The notes: generated by a model not told the origin, from the letters alone. A DNA stretch of 43,060 nt from Eubacteriales bacterium (GCA_030446285.1 JASUSC010000007.1:1-43060), one strand, 5' to 3'; numbered from the stretch's first letter, positions 18,433 to 27,820 are shown. Numbers and translations are program-made.

Positions 18433-19206
18433 TCAAACAAGCACCTGGGGAACACCGATTTGCGGATGCTTAATGATATACACTTCCGTTCCGTACACTT
18501 CCCGGATGACTTCCGGGCAAACCACCTCTTCCGGTGGACCTTCCGCTACGACTCTACCTTCTTTGATGAAAATAAGACGCTGGCAGTAGCGGGCTGCCAA
18601 ATTGATATCGTGGAGAATGGCCATTACCGCTATCTGCCGTTCCCGGGCGAGGGAAGCAATCAGATTCATTATCTCTTTCTGGTTGCTAAGATCCAAGTAA
18701 GCCGTGGGCTCATCCAGAATCAATACCCGCGGCTCCTGGGCCAGGGCACGAGCAAGATAGGCTTTCTGCCTTTCCCCGCCGCTCAGTTCGGTAACGGGCC
18801 TGTCGCGGAGATGCCAGATACCGGTTGTCTCCATGGCTTCCCGCACCAGGCGGAAGTCTTCTTCCTTTTCCCGGCCAATGCCGGAGAGGTGAGGATTGCG
18901 GCCCATCAGCACGAACTGGTGCACGGTAAAAGGAAAGTTCGGAACCACCGTTTGCGGCACCACCGCCAGCCGACAGGCAACGTAGCGGCCGGGCAGGCGG
19001 TGCAAGGGTTGCTGAAAAAGATAAACCTTGCCTTCCCAGGGTGCAAGATAACCAGAGACGTACTTAAGCAGCGTGGTTTTGCCCGTGGCATTGGGACCGA
19101 GGATGGCAACTACTTCTCCAACCCGAAGGGCAAAGCTGATCCCTTTTAAAATTACCCGGGACCGGTAGCCGCCGGACAGATTTTCCACCTGCAAACAAGA
19201 AGCCAT
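18433..19206 (-). CDS. btuD: ABC transporter ATP-binding protein (cobalamin/Fe-siderophore class)
   Basis: Walker A LGPNATGKTTLLKYVSG; LSGGERQKAYLARALAQEPRVLILDEPTAYLDL; FecE/BtuD-like length and context. Confidence 0.88.
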   Translation of the reverse strand: MASCLQVENLSGGYRSRVILKGISFALRVGEVVAILGPNATGKTTLLKYVSGYLAPWEGKVYLFQQPLHRLPGRYVACRLAVVPQTVVPNFPFTVHQFVLMGRNPHLSGIGREKEEDFRLVREAMETTGIWHLRDRPVTELSGGERQKAYLARALAQEPRVLILDEPTAYLDLSNQKEIMNLIASLARERQIAVMAILHDINLAARYCQRLIFIKEGRVVAEGPPEEVVCPEVIREVYGTEVYIIKHPQIGVPQVLV

Positions 19207-19209
19207 TTC

Positions 19210-20235
19210 CTACCCTTCCTTTCTGCTGCGCCGTAACAGGTAAATGAAAAAAGGTACTCCTAAAAAGGAAGTCACTACTCCCACCGGCAGCTCCAGAGGA
19301 GCGAAGATAGTCCGCGCCAGGTTGTCCGCCCAGACGAGAAAAATCCCCCCGCTGAAAGCGGTTACGGGGATTAAGATACGGTAATCGGGCCCCACTACCA
19401 TCCGGCACATATGGGGAATAACCAGCCCGACAAAACCTATCGAACCGGCTACCGAAACCGCCGCCCCCGTGAGCAGTGAAGCAGCTACCAGGATGATCTT
19501 TCTGGTTCTCTCCACGGAAACCCCCAGCCAGTGAGCCTCCTCGTCCCCAAGAGTGAGAATGTTCAGGTGGCGTCCTTCCAACCACAGGACCAGCACCCCG
19601 GCCAGAAGGATAATCGCCACTACTATCGCATACTCCCCTTTACGCAGGGCCAGGCTGCCCATCATCCAGTATATTAGCTCGTGCACGTTTTCCCCGGCCA
19701 TGGTGAGAAGAAAGGAAATGACCGACGACATAAAGGTGTTCACCACTATCCCTGCCAGCACCAAGGTTTCGGCCTGCAGGCGGCGGTCTATGCGTGCTAA
19801 ATAAAATACCACCGTCAGGGTAATTATACCGGCAACAAAAGAGAGTACCGGCACAAAATAAATTAGGTTGCCGAAATGGGGGACAAGGAAAATCAAACTG
19901 AGGCACGCTCCTGCCGCCGCTCCCGACGAAATGCCCAGGGTATAGGGATCGGCCAGAGGATTGCGCAGCAATCCCTGGAGGGCAGCCCCGGCTACTGCCA
20001 GAGCTGCCCCCACGGTCATGCCCATCGTTATCCGCGGCCAACGCAGCTGGGTAATGATGGCGTAATAGCGTTGCCCCACCTCGCCGTCACTGCCGGCCCG
20101 GTGCAGGAGAACTGCTGCCACGTCCTTTAGCGGTATCCAGACCGGACCTATGGCCACTGAAACGAGGACGGTTATCAAAGCGAGAGGAATAAGTATCGCC
20201 AGTGCTATTAGCAGTCGCTGCTGCCAGCCGCTCAT
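19210..20235 (-). CDS. btuC: FecCD-family ABC permease
   Basis: LRWPRITMGMTVGAALAVAGAALQGLLRNPLADPYTLGISSGAAAGA; GSIGFVGLVIPHMCRMVVGPDYR. Confidence 0.93.
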   Translation of the reverse strand: MSGWQQRLLIALAILIPLALITVLVSVAIGPVWIPLKDVAAVLLHRAGSDGEVGQRYYAIITQLRWPRITMGMTVGAALAVAGAALQGLLRNPLADPYTLGISSGAAAGACLSLIFLVPHFGNLIYFVPVLSFVAGIITLTVVFYLARIDRRLQAETLVLAGIVVNTFMSSVISFLLTMAGENVHELIYWMMGSLALRKGEYAIVVAIILLAGVLVLWLEGRHLNILTLGDEEAHWLGVSVERTRKIILVAASLLTGAAVSVAGSIGFVGLVIPHMCRMVVGPDYRILIPVTAFSGGIFLVWADNLARTIFAPLELPVGVVTSFLGVPFFIYLLRRSRKEG

Positions 20236-20256
20236 CAGCTATCGCCTTTCTCGTGA

Positions 20257-21216
20257 TTATTTCTGGAACAGCTGAGGATAAAGGGCTTTGGCTACCGCCT
20301 CTAAGGCCTCCGCTACCCGCGGACCGGGATGGTTAATGAGATCGGGATCGATGTCCGTAACGATCCGGTTTTCCTTCACCGCTTTAATGTTCTGCCAGCC
20401 CGGCCGGGCTTTGATCTTTTCCTTCAAATCGGGAATATAGTACCCTTCCGTGGCAATAATTACATCCGGGTTTTTCTCCACCACTTTTTCCTCGCTGTAT
20501 TGAGCCCAGGAATTCACGTCCGCTGCCACATTTATTCCCCCGGCCTTTTCCACCAGGTCATGCAGGTAAGTGTTTTTCCCGGCAGTAAAGAGGGGTTCGC
20601 TGCCAACTTCGATAAAGACCCGCGGTCTTTCTTCTTTCTTAACTTTGGCCACCTTTTCCGTTATCTCTTTTATTTTGGCATCAATTTTGGCAATCAGTTT
20701 CTTACCTTCTTCTACCCGGTTGGTAGCTTTAGCAATTAGCATTATCGAATCGTTGACATCAGCCATGGTATTGGCTTCCACCGTCAGAACGGTCACTCCC
20801 GCCTGCCGCAGAGCTTCGACGGCATTCTTGTTCAGGGACGGGCTTGCCACCACCAGGTCGGGATTCAGTTCCATCACTTTTTCCGCACTGGGGTTAAGAT
20901 CCCCCACCACCTTCTTGTTCTTCACTTCCGGCGGGTACTTGTCCCATTTGGTTACTCCCACGAGTTTATCTCCAAGTCCCAAAGCAAAGATAATTTCCGT
21001 GTTGCTGGGTGTCAGGGAAACAATACGGGCAGGTTCCTTTTCAATCTTTACCTCCCTACCACTGGCATCCTTGAGAGTAAGGGGATAAGTAACCTTTTCC
21101 GCCGTTTCCTTGCTGGTTTTGCTACCCCCTCCCGAAAAACTGCAGCCGGCAAAGAGAAGGGCTGCCACAGTAAAGACCAGCACCGCTGCCAGAACCAAAC
21201 TTTTTCTCCCTTTCAT
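20257..21216 (-). CDS. btuF: ABC substrate-binding lipoprotein (cobalamin/iron type)
   Basis: Lipobox LFAGCS; RIVSLTPSNTEIIFALGLGDKLVGVTKWDKYPPEV; LNPDLVVASP. Confidence 0.88.
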   Translation of the reverse strand: MKGRKSLVLAAVLVFTVAALLFAGCSFSGGGSKTSKETAEKVTYPLTLKDASGREVKIEKEPARIVSLTPSNTEIIFALGLGDKLVGVTKWDKYPPEVKNKKVVGDLNPSAEKVMELNPDLVVASPSLNKNAVEALRQAGVTVLTVEANTMADVNDSIMLIAKATNRVEEGKKLIAKIDAKIKEITEKVAKVKKEERPRVFIEVGSEPLFTAGKNTYLHDLVEKAGGINVAADVNSWAQYSEEKVVEKNPDVIIATEGYYIPDLKEKIKARPGWQNIKAVKENRIVTDIDPDLINHPGPRVAEALEAVAKALYPQLFQK

Positions 21217-21260
21217 TCTTCCCTCTCCTTTCGCGTTTTTTTAAAGCAAAAGCAATTGTT

Positions 21261-21290
21261 TTAAAAATTGTCGGCCCCCGCCGGGGCCGG
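21261..21290 (-). terminator. Terminator after cbiO / before btuF
   Basis: Minus strand CGGCCCCggcgGGGGCCG followed by ACAATTTTTAA. Confidence 0.7.
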
Positions 21291-21317
21291 GAAAAGGAAC
21301 TGAAGGATGGGTCTACC

Positions 21318-22145
21318 TCAACTTTCCAGGCAGGCTTTGAGCTCTTCCCCCGTCCTGGGGACAGTTGCTGACCTGTCTACCAAACCTTTTTTCCGCAAAG
21401 TCAGCCACATATCCAGTACCCAAGGACGGTGCAAGCCGGCCTGCCGGAGAAGGTCATCCTGCATGAATATTTCCACAGGGTCACCCTGGGCAATCACAGT
21501 GCCATCTTTCATTACCACCACCCGGTCGGCCCAAGCATAAGCTAAGTCCACGTCATGGGTGGATATTACCACCGTCACCCCCGCAGCCGCTGCCCGGTCC
21601 AGAAGCTCCATAACCTGCTGGCAGCCGTCCCGGTCCAGCCAGGCAGTGGGTTCATCACACACCACCACCTGCGGCTCCATGGCCAAAATACCGGCAATGG
21701 CTACCCGCTTTTTCTGGCCGTAGCTCAAATACTGGGGCGACCGGTCCTGAAAAGGGAGGGCTCCCGTCAATCGCAGAGCTTCCTCCACCCTCTTCCTGAC
21801 CTCATCTTCAGGCAGATCCAAGTTCAGCGGTCCGAAGGAGACATCCTGGTACACGGTAGCGGCAAAAAGCTGGGTATCCGGGTCCTGGAAAACCACCCCC
21901 ACAGTGCGCCGCAGCTCTTTCAGTTCCCGACGGCTGTACTTTATTTCCCTGCCCTCCAAGAGCACCCTGCCGTGGGTGGGTTTTAAGATGCCGTTAAAGT
22001 GAAGCAGGAGAGTGGTCTTACCAGAACCGTTGGGTCCGATGAGAGCCAACTTCTCTTTCCGCTCTACCTTAAGGTCTACCCCCCGCAGGGCGGTTGTCCC
22101 ATCTTCATACGTGTAGTGAACCCCGACCAGTTCAATTATGGCCAA
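21318..22145 (-). CDS. cbiO: Cobalt ECF transporter ATPase
   Basis: LIGPNGSGKTTLLLHFNGILKPTHGRVLLEG; VFQDPDTQLFAATVYQDVSFGPLNL; LSYGQKKRVAIAGILAMEPQVVVCDEPTAWLD. Confidence 0.94.
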   Translation of the reverse strand: MAIIELVGVHYTYEDGTTALRGVDLKVERKEKLALIGPNGSGKTTLLLHFNGILKPTHGRVLLEGREIKYSRRELKELRRTVGVVFQDPDTQLFAATVYQDVSFGPLNLDLPEDEVRKRVEEALRLTGALPFQDRSPQYLSYGQKKRVAIAGILAMEPQVVVCDEPTAWLDRDGCQQVMELLDRAAAAGVTVVISTHDVDLAYAWADRVVVMKDGTVIAQGDPVEIFMQDDLLRQAGLHRPWVLDMWLTLRKKGLVDRSATVPRTGEELKACLES

Positions 22146-22927
22146 AGGTACAACCTCCCCACCGTCAGAAGCACCGGCAGAAGGGCAAGGATGCCGATAT
22201 AGAAAGCCTCCTGCAGCCGGGGCAACCTCTCTTCCCGGTGATCAAGGAATCTTATTTCCCCCTCGTAACCGCGTGCCTCCATAGCCGTATAAAGTTTGTT
22301 TCCCCTGTCCAACGTATGGACGAAAAGGCGCGCTGTGAGGAGGGAGAGGGAACGCATGCCTTTCTGCGGGCTGCTGTAGCCCAAACGCGCATCCTGGGCA
22401 CGGTAAATTTGCCCGGCGGTTTCGAGAAGGGTAAACAAATAGCGGTAGGTAAGAACCATGAGTTCGCTGAGAAGGGACGGAACGCGCAGACGCCGTAGCA
22501 GGGCAATTAGGTCAGACACCGGTGTGGTGAGAATAAGCAGGTAGAGGCTGGCGACAGCGCCTAACGAGCGGAAAAAGAGGGTGGTGGCCGTCTCCCACCC
22601 ATTGGGAGTTACGACCAAAGTAACCGGTCCCAGGGAAAATTGAGCCAGAGCCCTTCCGCTTCCGTTCCCGGCGAGGTCAAAAAGAACGGCAGCACACCCG
22701 CTGCCGAGGAAAAACACCGGCAGGAAGAGAAGGCGCAAGTAGAAACGCCAGGGAATCCTCGCCCCGGCAACAAGAAGAAACGTTGTGGTCACGAGGACCA
22801 GAAGCGGGATAGTAAAGTTATGAGCGAAAAGGGAAAGCAGTAGATAAGTAATGCTCAAGGCCACTTTAAATCCAGCCGAAAAGTGGCTCCAGCGATTGTG
22901 AGCGGCGTAATAATCAATGTTCAGCAT
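22136..22927 (-). CDS. cbiQ: Cobalt ECF transporter transmembrane protein
   Basis: MLNIDYYAAHNRWSHFSAGFKVAL; AQDARLGYSSPQKGMRSL; YTAMEARGYEG. Start chosen at the ATG with SD rather than the longer ORF start at 23035. Confidence 0.9.
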   Translation of the reverse strand: MLNIDYYAAHNRWSHFSAGFKVALSITYLLLSLFAHNFTIPLLVLVTTTFLLVAGARIPWRFYLRLLFLPVFFLGSGCAAVLFDLAGNGSGRALAQFSLGPVTLVVTPNGWETATTLFFRSLGAVASLYLLILTTPVSDLIALLRRLRVPSLLSELMVLTYRYLFTLLETAGQIYRAQDARLGYSSPQKGMRSLSLLTARLFVHTLDRGNKLYTAMEARGYEGEIRFLDHREERLPRLQEAFYIGILALLPVLLTVGRLYLWP

Positions 22928-23246
22928 AGTCTTCCGCTCCCCGCCGGTTTTTCTCCCCGGTTCCCACCTTCTTCCCCCGGTAATAACCGATGAAGTAACC
23001 GATGAAAGCGCTCCCAGCCGCCGCCTGCAGGGCAAACAGGAAGGATTCTACTTCCCCGCTGGGTGGTTCCCATAGAGGTTCTGTCCAGGGCTTGTAACCC
23101 GGAGCAAGATCGTTTATCGCCTTCTCCGCCTGCTCATCGGCACCGGCAAATTCGGCTTCCCGGTGCAAGACGAGAGGAGCGAAGGCAAGAAAAGCCGCCA
23201 GCAGAGCTATCAGAAGGGTGATCCATTTTTTGCCGCCGGAAGCCAT
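22914..23246 (-). CDS. cbiN: Cobalt transport protein CbiN
   Basis: FAGADEQAEKAINDLAPGYKPWTEPLWEPPSGEVESFLFALQAAAGSAFIGYFIGYYRGK. Confidence 0.93.
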   Translation of the reverse strand: MASGGKKWITLLIALLAAFLAFAPLVLHREAEFAGADEQAEKAINDLAPGYKPWTEPLWEPPSGEVESFLFALQAAAGSAFIGYFIGYYRGKKVGTGEKNRRGAEDYAEH

Positions 23247-23998
23247 TATTTGCTCCCCCCTTCGCCGCTTATTACGGAAAGCTCCATGAGTTCGTTACGG
23301 TTGTGTTCCCGCAGGAAATTGAAAACAAGGGCGGTTAACAGGCCTTCGCTGATGGCCAGGGAAATCTGGGTTACGGCAAAGATACCGGCGAATTTCACCA
23401 GGGAGGCCAGCACTCCACCGTGGGCAGCGGGATAGGCCAGGGCCAGCTGGAGGGAAGTAACCAGGTATGTAGCCAAATCTCCCAGCATCGCCGCCAGGAA
23501 TACCGCCACGGCAGGCGAAGCGCGGCGGGTCAGGCGGTAAACAAAGTAGGAAACCACTGGTCCTGCCACGGCCATGGAAAAAGCGTTAGCTCCTAAAGTA
23601 GTCAGCCCGCCGTGAGCCAGCAGAAGGGCTTGGAAAAAGAGCACGATAAAACCGATTACCGAGGTAGCCGCCGGGCCGAAGAGGACAGCTGCCAGTCCTA
23701 CTCCTGTTGGATGGGAACAACTACCGGTAACGGATGGGATCTTAAGGGCCGAAAGGACGAAGGCAAAAGCACCAGCCAAACCCAGAAGAATCTTAATACG
23801 GGGATTCTGGCGGGTAACCCGGCGCAGTTGCCAGAGACCATAGAGAAGAAATGGCAACACCACAACCCACCATCCCGCAGCCCAGGCGGGAGGCAAAAAC
23901 CCTTCCATAATGTGCATGGCCATGGCGTAGGAAGGCCAGAGGGCAAAGGTTAAGAAAACGGTAAGCAAAAAGAGCACGGCAGTTTTTTTCCTGCCCAT
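23246..23998 (-). CDS. cbiM: Cobalt ECF transporter S component CbiM
   Basis: [49 protein letters not shown]. Confidence 0.95.
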   Translation of the reverse strand: MGRKKTAVLFLLTVFLTFALWPSYAMAMHIMEGFLPPAWAAGWWVVVLPFLLYGLWQLRRVTRQNPRIKILLGLAGAFAFVLSALKIPSVTGSCSHPTGVGLAAVLFGPAATSVIGFIVLFFQALLLAHGGLTTLGANAFSMAVAGPVVSYFVYRLTRRASPAVAVFLAAMLGDLATYLVTSLQLALAYPAAHGGVLASLVKFAGIFAVTQISLAISEGLLTALVFNFLREHNRNELMELSVISGEGGSK

Positions 23999-24024
23999 CG
24001 CTACTACCTCCTCAAAATTTAGAA

Positions 24025-24792
24025 CTAATCGTTCTTTTCTATCTCCTCCAGAAGCTCTTCAGGAGTATAAAACTCATTTTCACGCGGCGGCTTGCGAGTT
24101 ATAACTACCACCGGTATTTGCAAATCGAGAGCAGCAGCTACTTTGGTGTCGGTTCCACCCGCCGCCCCGGTATCTTTGGTTACCACTACCGAAGCCCGGC
24201 AGGCTTTGAACATGGCCCGGTTGAGTTCGCGGGAAAAGGGCCCCTGCATGGCAATAATGTCCCGTTGGTTTATGCCTAAATCCTGTACTTTTTTGATAAC
24301 TTTGTAATCCGGCAACACCCTGACAATCAGACGGCAGTCCTTGGTATAAAAGCTGTTGACAAAGAGTTCGAGATTGTAACTGCCAGTAGTAAGGAAAATA
24401 GTCTTTCCTAAAGAGGCGGCTTTGGCCGGGGCTTCCTCCCACGTATAGACTCGGTGAATGAGAGGATGAGGCGTAGCCACTGCCGCCGGCCGGGAAAAGC
24501 GGAAATAGCGCCAGCCCTTTTTCCGGCAGAGCTCCCGCACCCGCTCAGACAACTCCTCGTCAGTGAAAAGGCGGGACGCGTCAACTACCGTCCTTACTCC
24601 TTTCGCCGTCAATGCCTCTCCCAGTTCTCCGCCAGATCGTCCCCCCCAGAAGCAGATAAAATCCGCTCCGCTGCCCTCCGCCAGTTGCCGGCCGTAATCG
24701 TTCCACACTACCGCAAGTACTTGATGGCCTCTTCTTTTTAACTGGAAGCTGATTTCTTTTCCTTCTTTACTGTTGATCATTACGGCAATCAT
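24025..24792 (-). CDS. cobK: Precorrin-6A reductase
   Basis: [82 protein letters not shown]. Confidence 0.87.
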   Translation of the reverse strand: MIAVMINSKEGKEISFQLKRRGHQVLAVVWNDYGRQLAEGSGADFICFWGGRSGGELGEALTAKGVRTVVDASRLFTDEELSERVRELCRKKGWRYFRFSRPAAVATPHPLIHRVYTWEEAPAKAASLGKTIFLTTGSYNLELFVNSFYTKDCRLIVRVLPDYKVIKKVQDLGINQRDIIAMQGPFSRELNRAMFKACRASVVVTKDTGAAGGTDTKVAAALDLQIPVVVITRKPPRENEFYTPEELLEEIEKND

Positions 24793-24825
24793 TTTTCATC
24801 CCTTTCTGGAACAAATTCCCACAAG

Positions 24826-24884
24826 AAAAAGACGCCTATTCCAATCAGCACTCACCTCCCGGAAGTGTGATTAGAACAGGCGTC
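24826..24884 (-). terminator. Terminator of the second leader element, upstream of cobK
   Basis: Minus strand GACGCCTGTTCTAATCACACTTCCGGGAGGTGAGTGCTGATTGGAATAGGCGTCTTTTTC: a roughly 21-bp stem with a T-tract. Confidence 0.85.
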
Positions 24885-24995
24885 CTGTCATCTCAGGGTC
24901 ATCACACTTTTCCGGTCATATCCACGTCGGAAAAGTGCTTGCCGTCGTGACAGATTTCCTTTAAGCCCTGTCCCCCGGGACAGGGCACCCGTTCC
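24870..24995 (-). ncRNA. Divergent cobalamin-riboswitch-like leader element
   Basis: Shares TTTAAGCCCTGT and GGGCAC (+ strand, 24960-24971 and downstream) with the canonical riboswitch, and a similar 3' part (GAACAGGCGTCCTGTCATCTCAGGGTCA versus GAACAAGCAGGTCTCCTGGCTCGGGTTCA). Internal stems CTGTCA/TGACAG and CACTTTTCC/GGAAAAGTG. Confidence 0.6.
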
Positions 24996-25019
24996 CTAAA
25001 CCGTAATTATCTTTGGAAC

Positions 25020-25050
25020 AAATAAATGCCCTTCCCGCAGGGGAAGGGCA
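25020..25050 (-). terminator. Terminator of the first (canonical) cobalamin riboswitch
   Basis: Minus strand TGCCCTTCCCCTGCGGGAAGGGCATTTATTT. Confidence 0.8.
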
Positions 25051-25099
25051 GAAAAACCTCCTTTTACCTTCCCATCCGCGTGGGAGGTACTGCCGTCCC

Positions 25100-25275
25100 G
25101 GAACAAGCAGGTCTCCTGGCTCGGGTTCACTGCCCCCTGCCCCTTCCCAGCTCGACGCCAGTGGGATAATGCAGGTGGGCTCCCCCTCACAGTGGCGGGA
25201 CCGCGCCGGATTTGCACCGGCTTCCCTTTTAAGCCCTGTTTCTTTGCGGGCACTTGCTCCGGTAAGGTTATTCAG
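25100..25275 (-). ncRNA. Cobalamin riboswitch
   Basis: Minus strand GGGCTTAAAAGGGAAGCCGGTGCAAATCCGGCGCGGTCCCGCCACTGTGAG...GAGCCAGGAGACCTGCTTG; matches the known cobalamin aptamer core and B12 box. Confidence 0.96.
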
Positions 25276-25542
25276 CTGTTTTTAATTTTAACATAAGACA
25301 TCAGGAATGCGCAAGAAGTTTTGCGAAAATTGTGAAGCTTAGAAAACAAAAAGACGGTTTCCTGGGTGCGGGTGCCAGACTGTACCCGGCAAAGGGAGGA
25401 TAATTTACGTCACACAAGGGGGTTTTGCCGGTCCCGCAAGAGGATTCCGGCAGCTCAGTTAGGCTCGCAAAGTGTTAAAAATACAAGCATATAAAATATA
25501 AAATAAAAACACCATGAAAGTTCATCCAAAACCTTCATGCTT

Positions 25543-26367
25543 TCACTTTCCTCGCAGGTGTTTTTTTAAAAAAGCAACTCCTTCATCTATCGTCAGGGGA
25601 AGGGGATCAACCCCGGATATACCGGCCTGGAAAAACAGCTTCCATACGGTGGGATAATCCAAAGAAGCTTCTTCCACCACCGCCGGATCGGTAAGAAGGC
25701 GTCTGTCACCGTGTCGTAAGACAGAACCTTCCTTGAATACCACCACTTCCTCCGCCCACTCTACCGCAAAATCTACATCGTGGGTAGCCACAACCACCGT
25801 AGTTCCTTCGCGGTGCAGAAGGTTGAGAATTTCCGTAAGCTCCCGCTTCCCCGCTGGGTCTAGGTAGGCCAGGGGTTCATCAAGGACTATTATCTCCGGT
25901 TCCATGGCTAAAACGCCGGCAATGGCTACCCTTTTCTTCTGCCCGTAACTCAGGTGCTGGGGAGGCTTGCGGGCGTAGGAAAGCATCTGCACCGCCTGAA
26001 GAGACCGTTCTACCCTTCTCTCTACTTCTTCTGCCGGTAGTCCCAAATTTTCCGGCCCGAAGGCAACATCATCCCATACCGTAGGAGAAAAAACCTGATC
26101 ATCTGGGTCTTGAAAAACTAATCCTACCTTCTGGCGGACAGCCATCTCATTCCCTTTTTTTACTTCTATGCCGGCAACCTTTACCGTACCCCTCTGGGGT
26201 AAGAAGAGAGCATTGAGGTGAAGGACAAAGGTGGACTTACCAGCCCCGTTTGGCCCTAAAATGGCTACCTTGCGCCCCTTTGGCAGACGCAGATTGACGT
26301 TTCTTAACGCGATGGTACCGTCCGGATAAGTGTGACAAAGCCCTTCTACTTCAACAGCCCAGTCCAC
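25543..26367 (-). CDS. cbiO: ECF transporter ATPase (second, nickel-type locus)
   Basis: VEVEGLCHTYPDGTIALRNVNLRLPKGRKVAILGPNGAGKSTFVLHLNALF; LSYGQKKRVAIAGVLAMEPEIIVLDEPLAYLDP. GTG start at 26367 with SD GGGAGG preferred over the ORF-track start at 26664. Confidence 0.92.
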   Translation of the reverse strand: MDWAVEVEGLCHTYPDGTIALRNVNLRLPKGRKVAILGPNGAGKSTFVLHLNALFLPQRGTVKVAGIEVKKGNEMAVRQKVGLVFQDPDDQVFSPTVWDDVAFGPENLGLPAEEVERRVERSLQAVQMLSYARKPPQHLSYGQKKRVAIAGVLAMEPEIIVLDEPLAYLDPAGKRELTEILNLLHREGTTVVVATHDVDFAVEWAEEVVVFKEGSVLRHGDRRLLTDPAVVEEASLDYPTVWKLFFQAGISGVDPLPLTIDEGVAFLKKHLRGK

Positions 26368-27170
26368 AATAAACCTCCCATTTCCATGCTGAATAGAAAG
26401 GCCAAAGCAACGGTAACACCCAGCCCAAAAACCAGATCGGGTTTCTCCAGCCGCCAAGGAAAAGAACCTTTCCGCGGCAGAGCAGTCAGCCCTTCCCTCC
26501 CGTAGCCCCGGGCCTGCATGGCCAGCCAGACCCGCTGGCTGCGGGCGTAAGCCCGGACGAACAGGGCTCCCACCACTTCCGCCGTTTTCTGTCTGGTCCG
26601 CCCGTCCAGCAAACTCCGGCCGGGGCGGTAGCACCGGGCTGCCCGCGCCATCTTCATCCGACACACTTCATCGCCTAAAACCTCAAGGTAGCGCAGGGCA
26701 AACTCCATAATGGCCACTATCTCGCGGGGAACTCTTAGTCTCTGCAAACCCCGCAGCACCTCGTGCCGGGGAGTTGACAGCAGCAAAAGCATCATGGCCG
26801 TAAAAGCCGCCATCAACCGCAAGCTCAAAACCAGCGCTTTTTCTACACCGCGGTCAGTTACCGCCACCTGCCAGCTTCCTATCTCCCATGCTGCCAAAGG
26901 GACACCGGGGGTAATAAAGGGGAAAATGAGGAGGCTCGTAATCAGCAAGGGGAGGATAAGAAAGAGCCTCTTCCCGGCCTGTCGAAGGGAATGACCCTCA
27001 GCAACCAGCAGTAAAACAACCAATACAAAACCGGTTGCCAGTGCCGGCACGCTGTTAAGAGCAGCCAGCCCGGCAATAAACGCCGTAATGCCCGCTATTT
27101 TTACTTCCGGCTTCAGCCGGTGGAGCCATTTCCCTTCCCGTCCTTCGTGGCCGGACAGCATCCTCCCCAT
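26346..27170 (-). CDS. cbiQ: ECF transporter transmembrane protein CbiQ-like
   Basis: LHRLKPEVKIAGITAFIAGLAAL; LQRLRVPREIVAIMEFALRYLEVL; WLAMQARGYGREG. Confidence 0.9.
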   Translation of the reverse strand: MGRMLSGHEGREGKWLHRLKPEVKIAGITAFIAGLAALNSVPALATGFVLVVLLLVAEGHSLRQAGKRLFLILPLLITSLLIFPFITPGVPLAAWEIGSWQVAVTDRGVEKALVLSLRLMAAFTAMMLLLLSTPRHEVLRGLQRLRVPREIVAIMEFALRYLEVLGDEVCRMKMARAARCYRPGRSLLDGRTRQKTAEVVGALFVRAYARSQRVWLAMQARGYGREGLTALPRKGSFPWRLEKPDLVFGLGVTVALAFLFSMEMGGLLWTGLLK

Positions 27171-27189
27171 AAAAGACGGTCCCCCTTTT

Positions 27190-27402
27190 TTATTGTTCGC
27201 CTTCCTTCAGCTTTTCAATGATAATTTTGTGGTCGACCAGAGCCATTTCGGCAATCCGGCCTTTTATCATTTTCCGTTTGCCGAAGATGTTCTCCAGCAG
27301 AAGCATACCGTTTTCCGGTACCACCTTATCTACCGCTTCCAGGAGCAGTTCCAGCTGATCTCCTTTCCTGAGATAAGCATTGGCTTCACACACCGCTACC
27401 AC
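27190..27402 (-). CDS. CooT-family nickel-binding protein
   Basis: MVAVCEANAYLRKGDQLELLLEAVDKVVPENGMLLLENIFGKRKMIKGRIAEMALVDHKIII; characteristic size and N-terminal Cys. Confidence 0.88.
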   Translation of the reverse strand: MVAVCEANAYLRKGDQLELLLEAVDKVVPENGMLLLENIFGKRKMIKGRIAEMALVDHKIIIEKLKEGEQ

Positions 27403-27820
27403 CCCTCCTTTCCTGAATAATTTCCCGCAAGCGGACCACCATCTCGTCGGCCAGATGGGGCAGGGGTTCCTCCTTCACCCCTACGATGGTTACCCCCGAC
27501 CGGTTCAGGGGGAGGAGAAGCTTGATGGCCCTACTCGCTGCCACCGCTTCCGCCATGCGGGGAGTCATCTCCCCCATCATGGAATGGGCCAGAACAATCG
27601 CCAGAGTTCCGACAATCACATCCACCCGGCCGATGTTCTGCACCAGGGCATTTTCTCCCGTGGCCCCCTCATCGGCTCCAGCTTTCAGCATCTGCGCAGT
27701 AGCCATGGAGTTGGTGCCGAAGGCCCAGATCTCTACCTCATCGCAGAAAGCCCGGCGGATCCTGTCTACCAGTACCTTACCTATTCCCCCGCCCTGGCCG
27801 TCTACTACTGCTACAATCAA
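27386..27820 (-). CDS. DUF3842 family protein
   Basis: MIVAVVDGQGGGIGKVLVDRIRR...EIWAFGTNSMATAQMLKAGADEGATGENALVQN. Confidence 0.85.
   Translation of the reverse strand: MIVAVVDGQGGGIGKVLVDRIRRAFCDEVEIWAFGTNSMATAQMLKAGADEGATGENALVQNIGRVDVIVGTLAIVLAHSMMGEMTPRMAEAVAASRAIKLLLPLNRSGVTIVGVKEEPLPHLADEMVVRLREIIQERRGGSGV

Noticed and set aside
24996-25253. ORFs 24996..25253 (-) and 25013..25285 (+)
   Set aside because: They overlap the canonical cobalamin riboswitch and its terminator.
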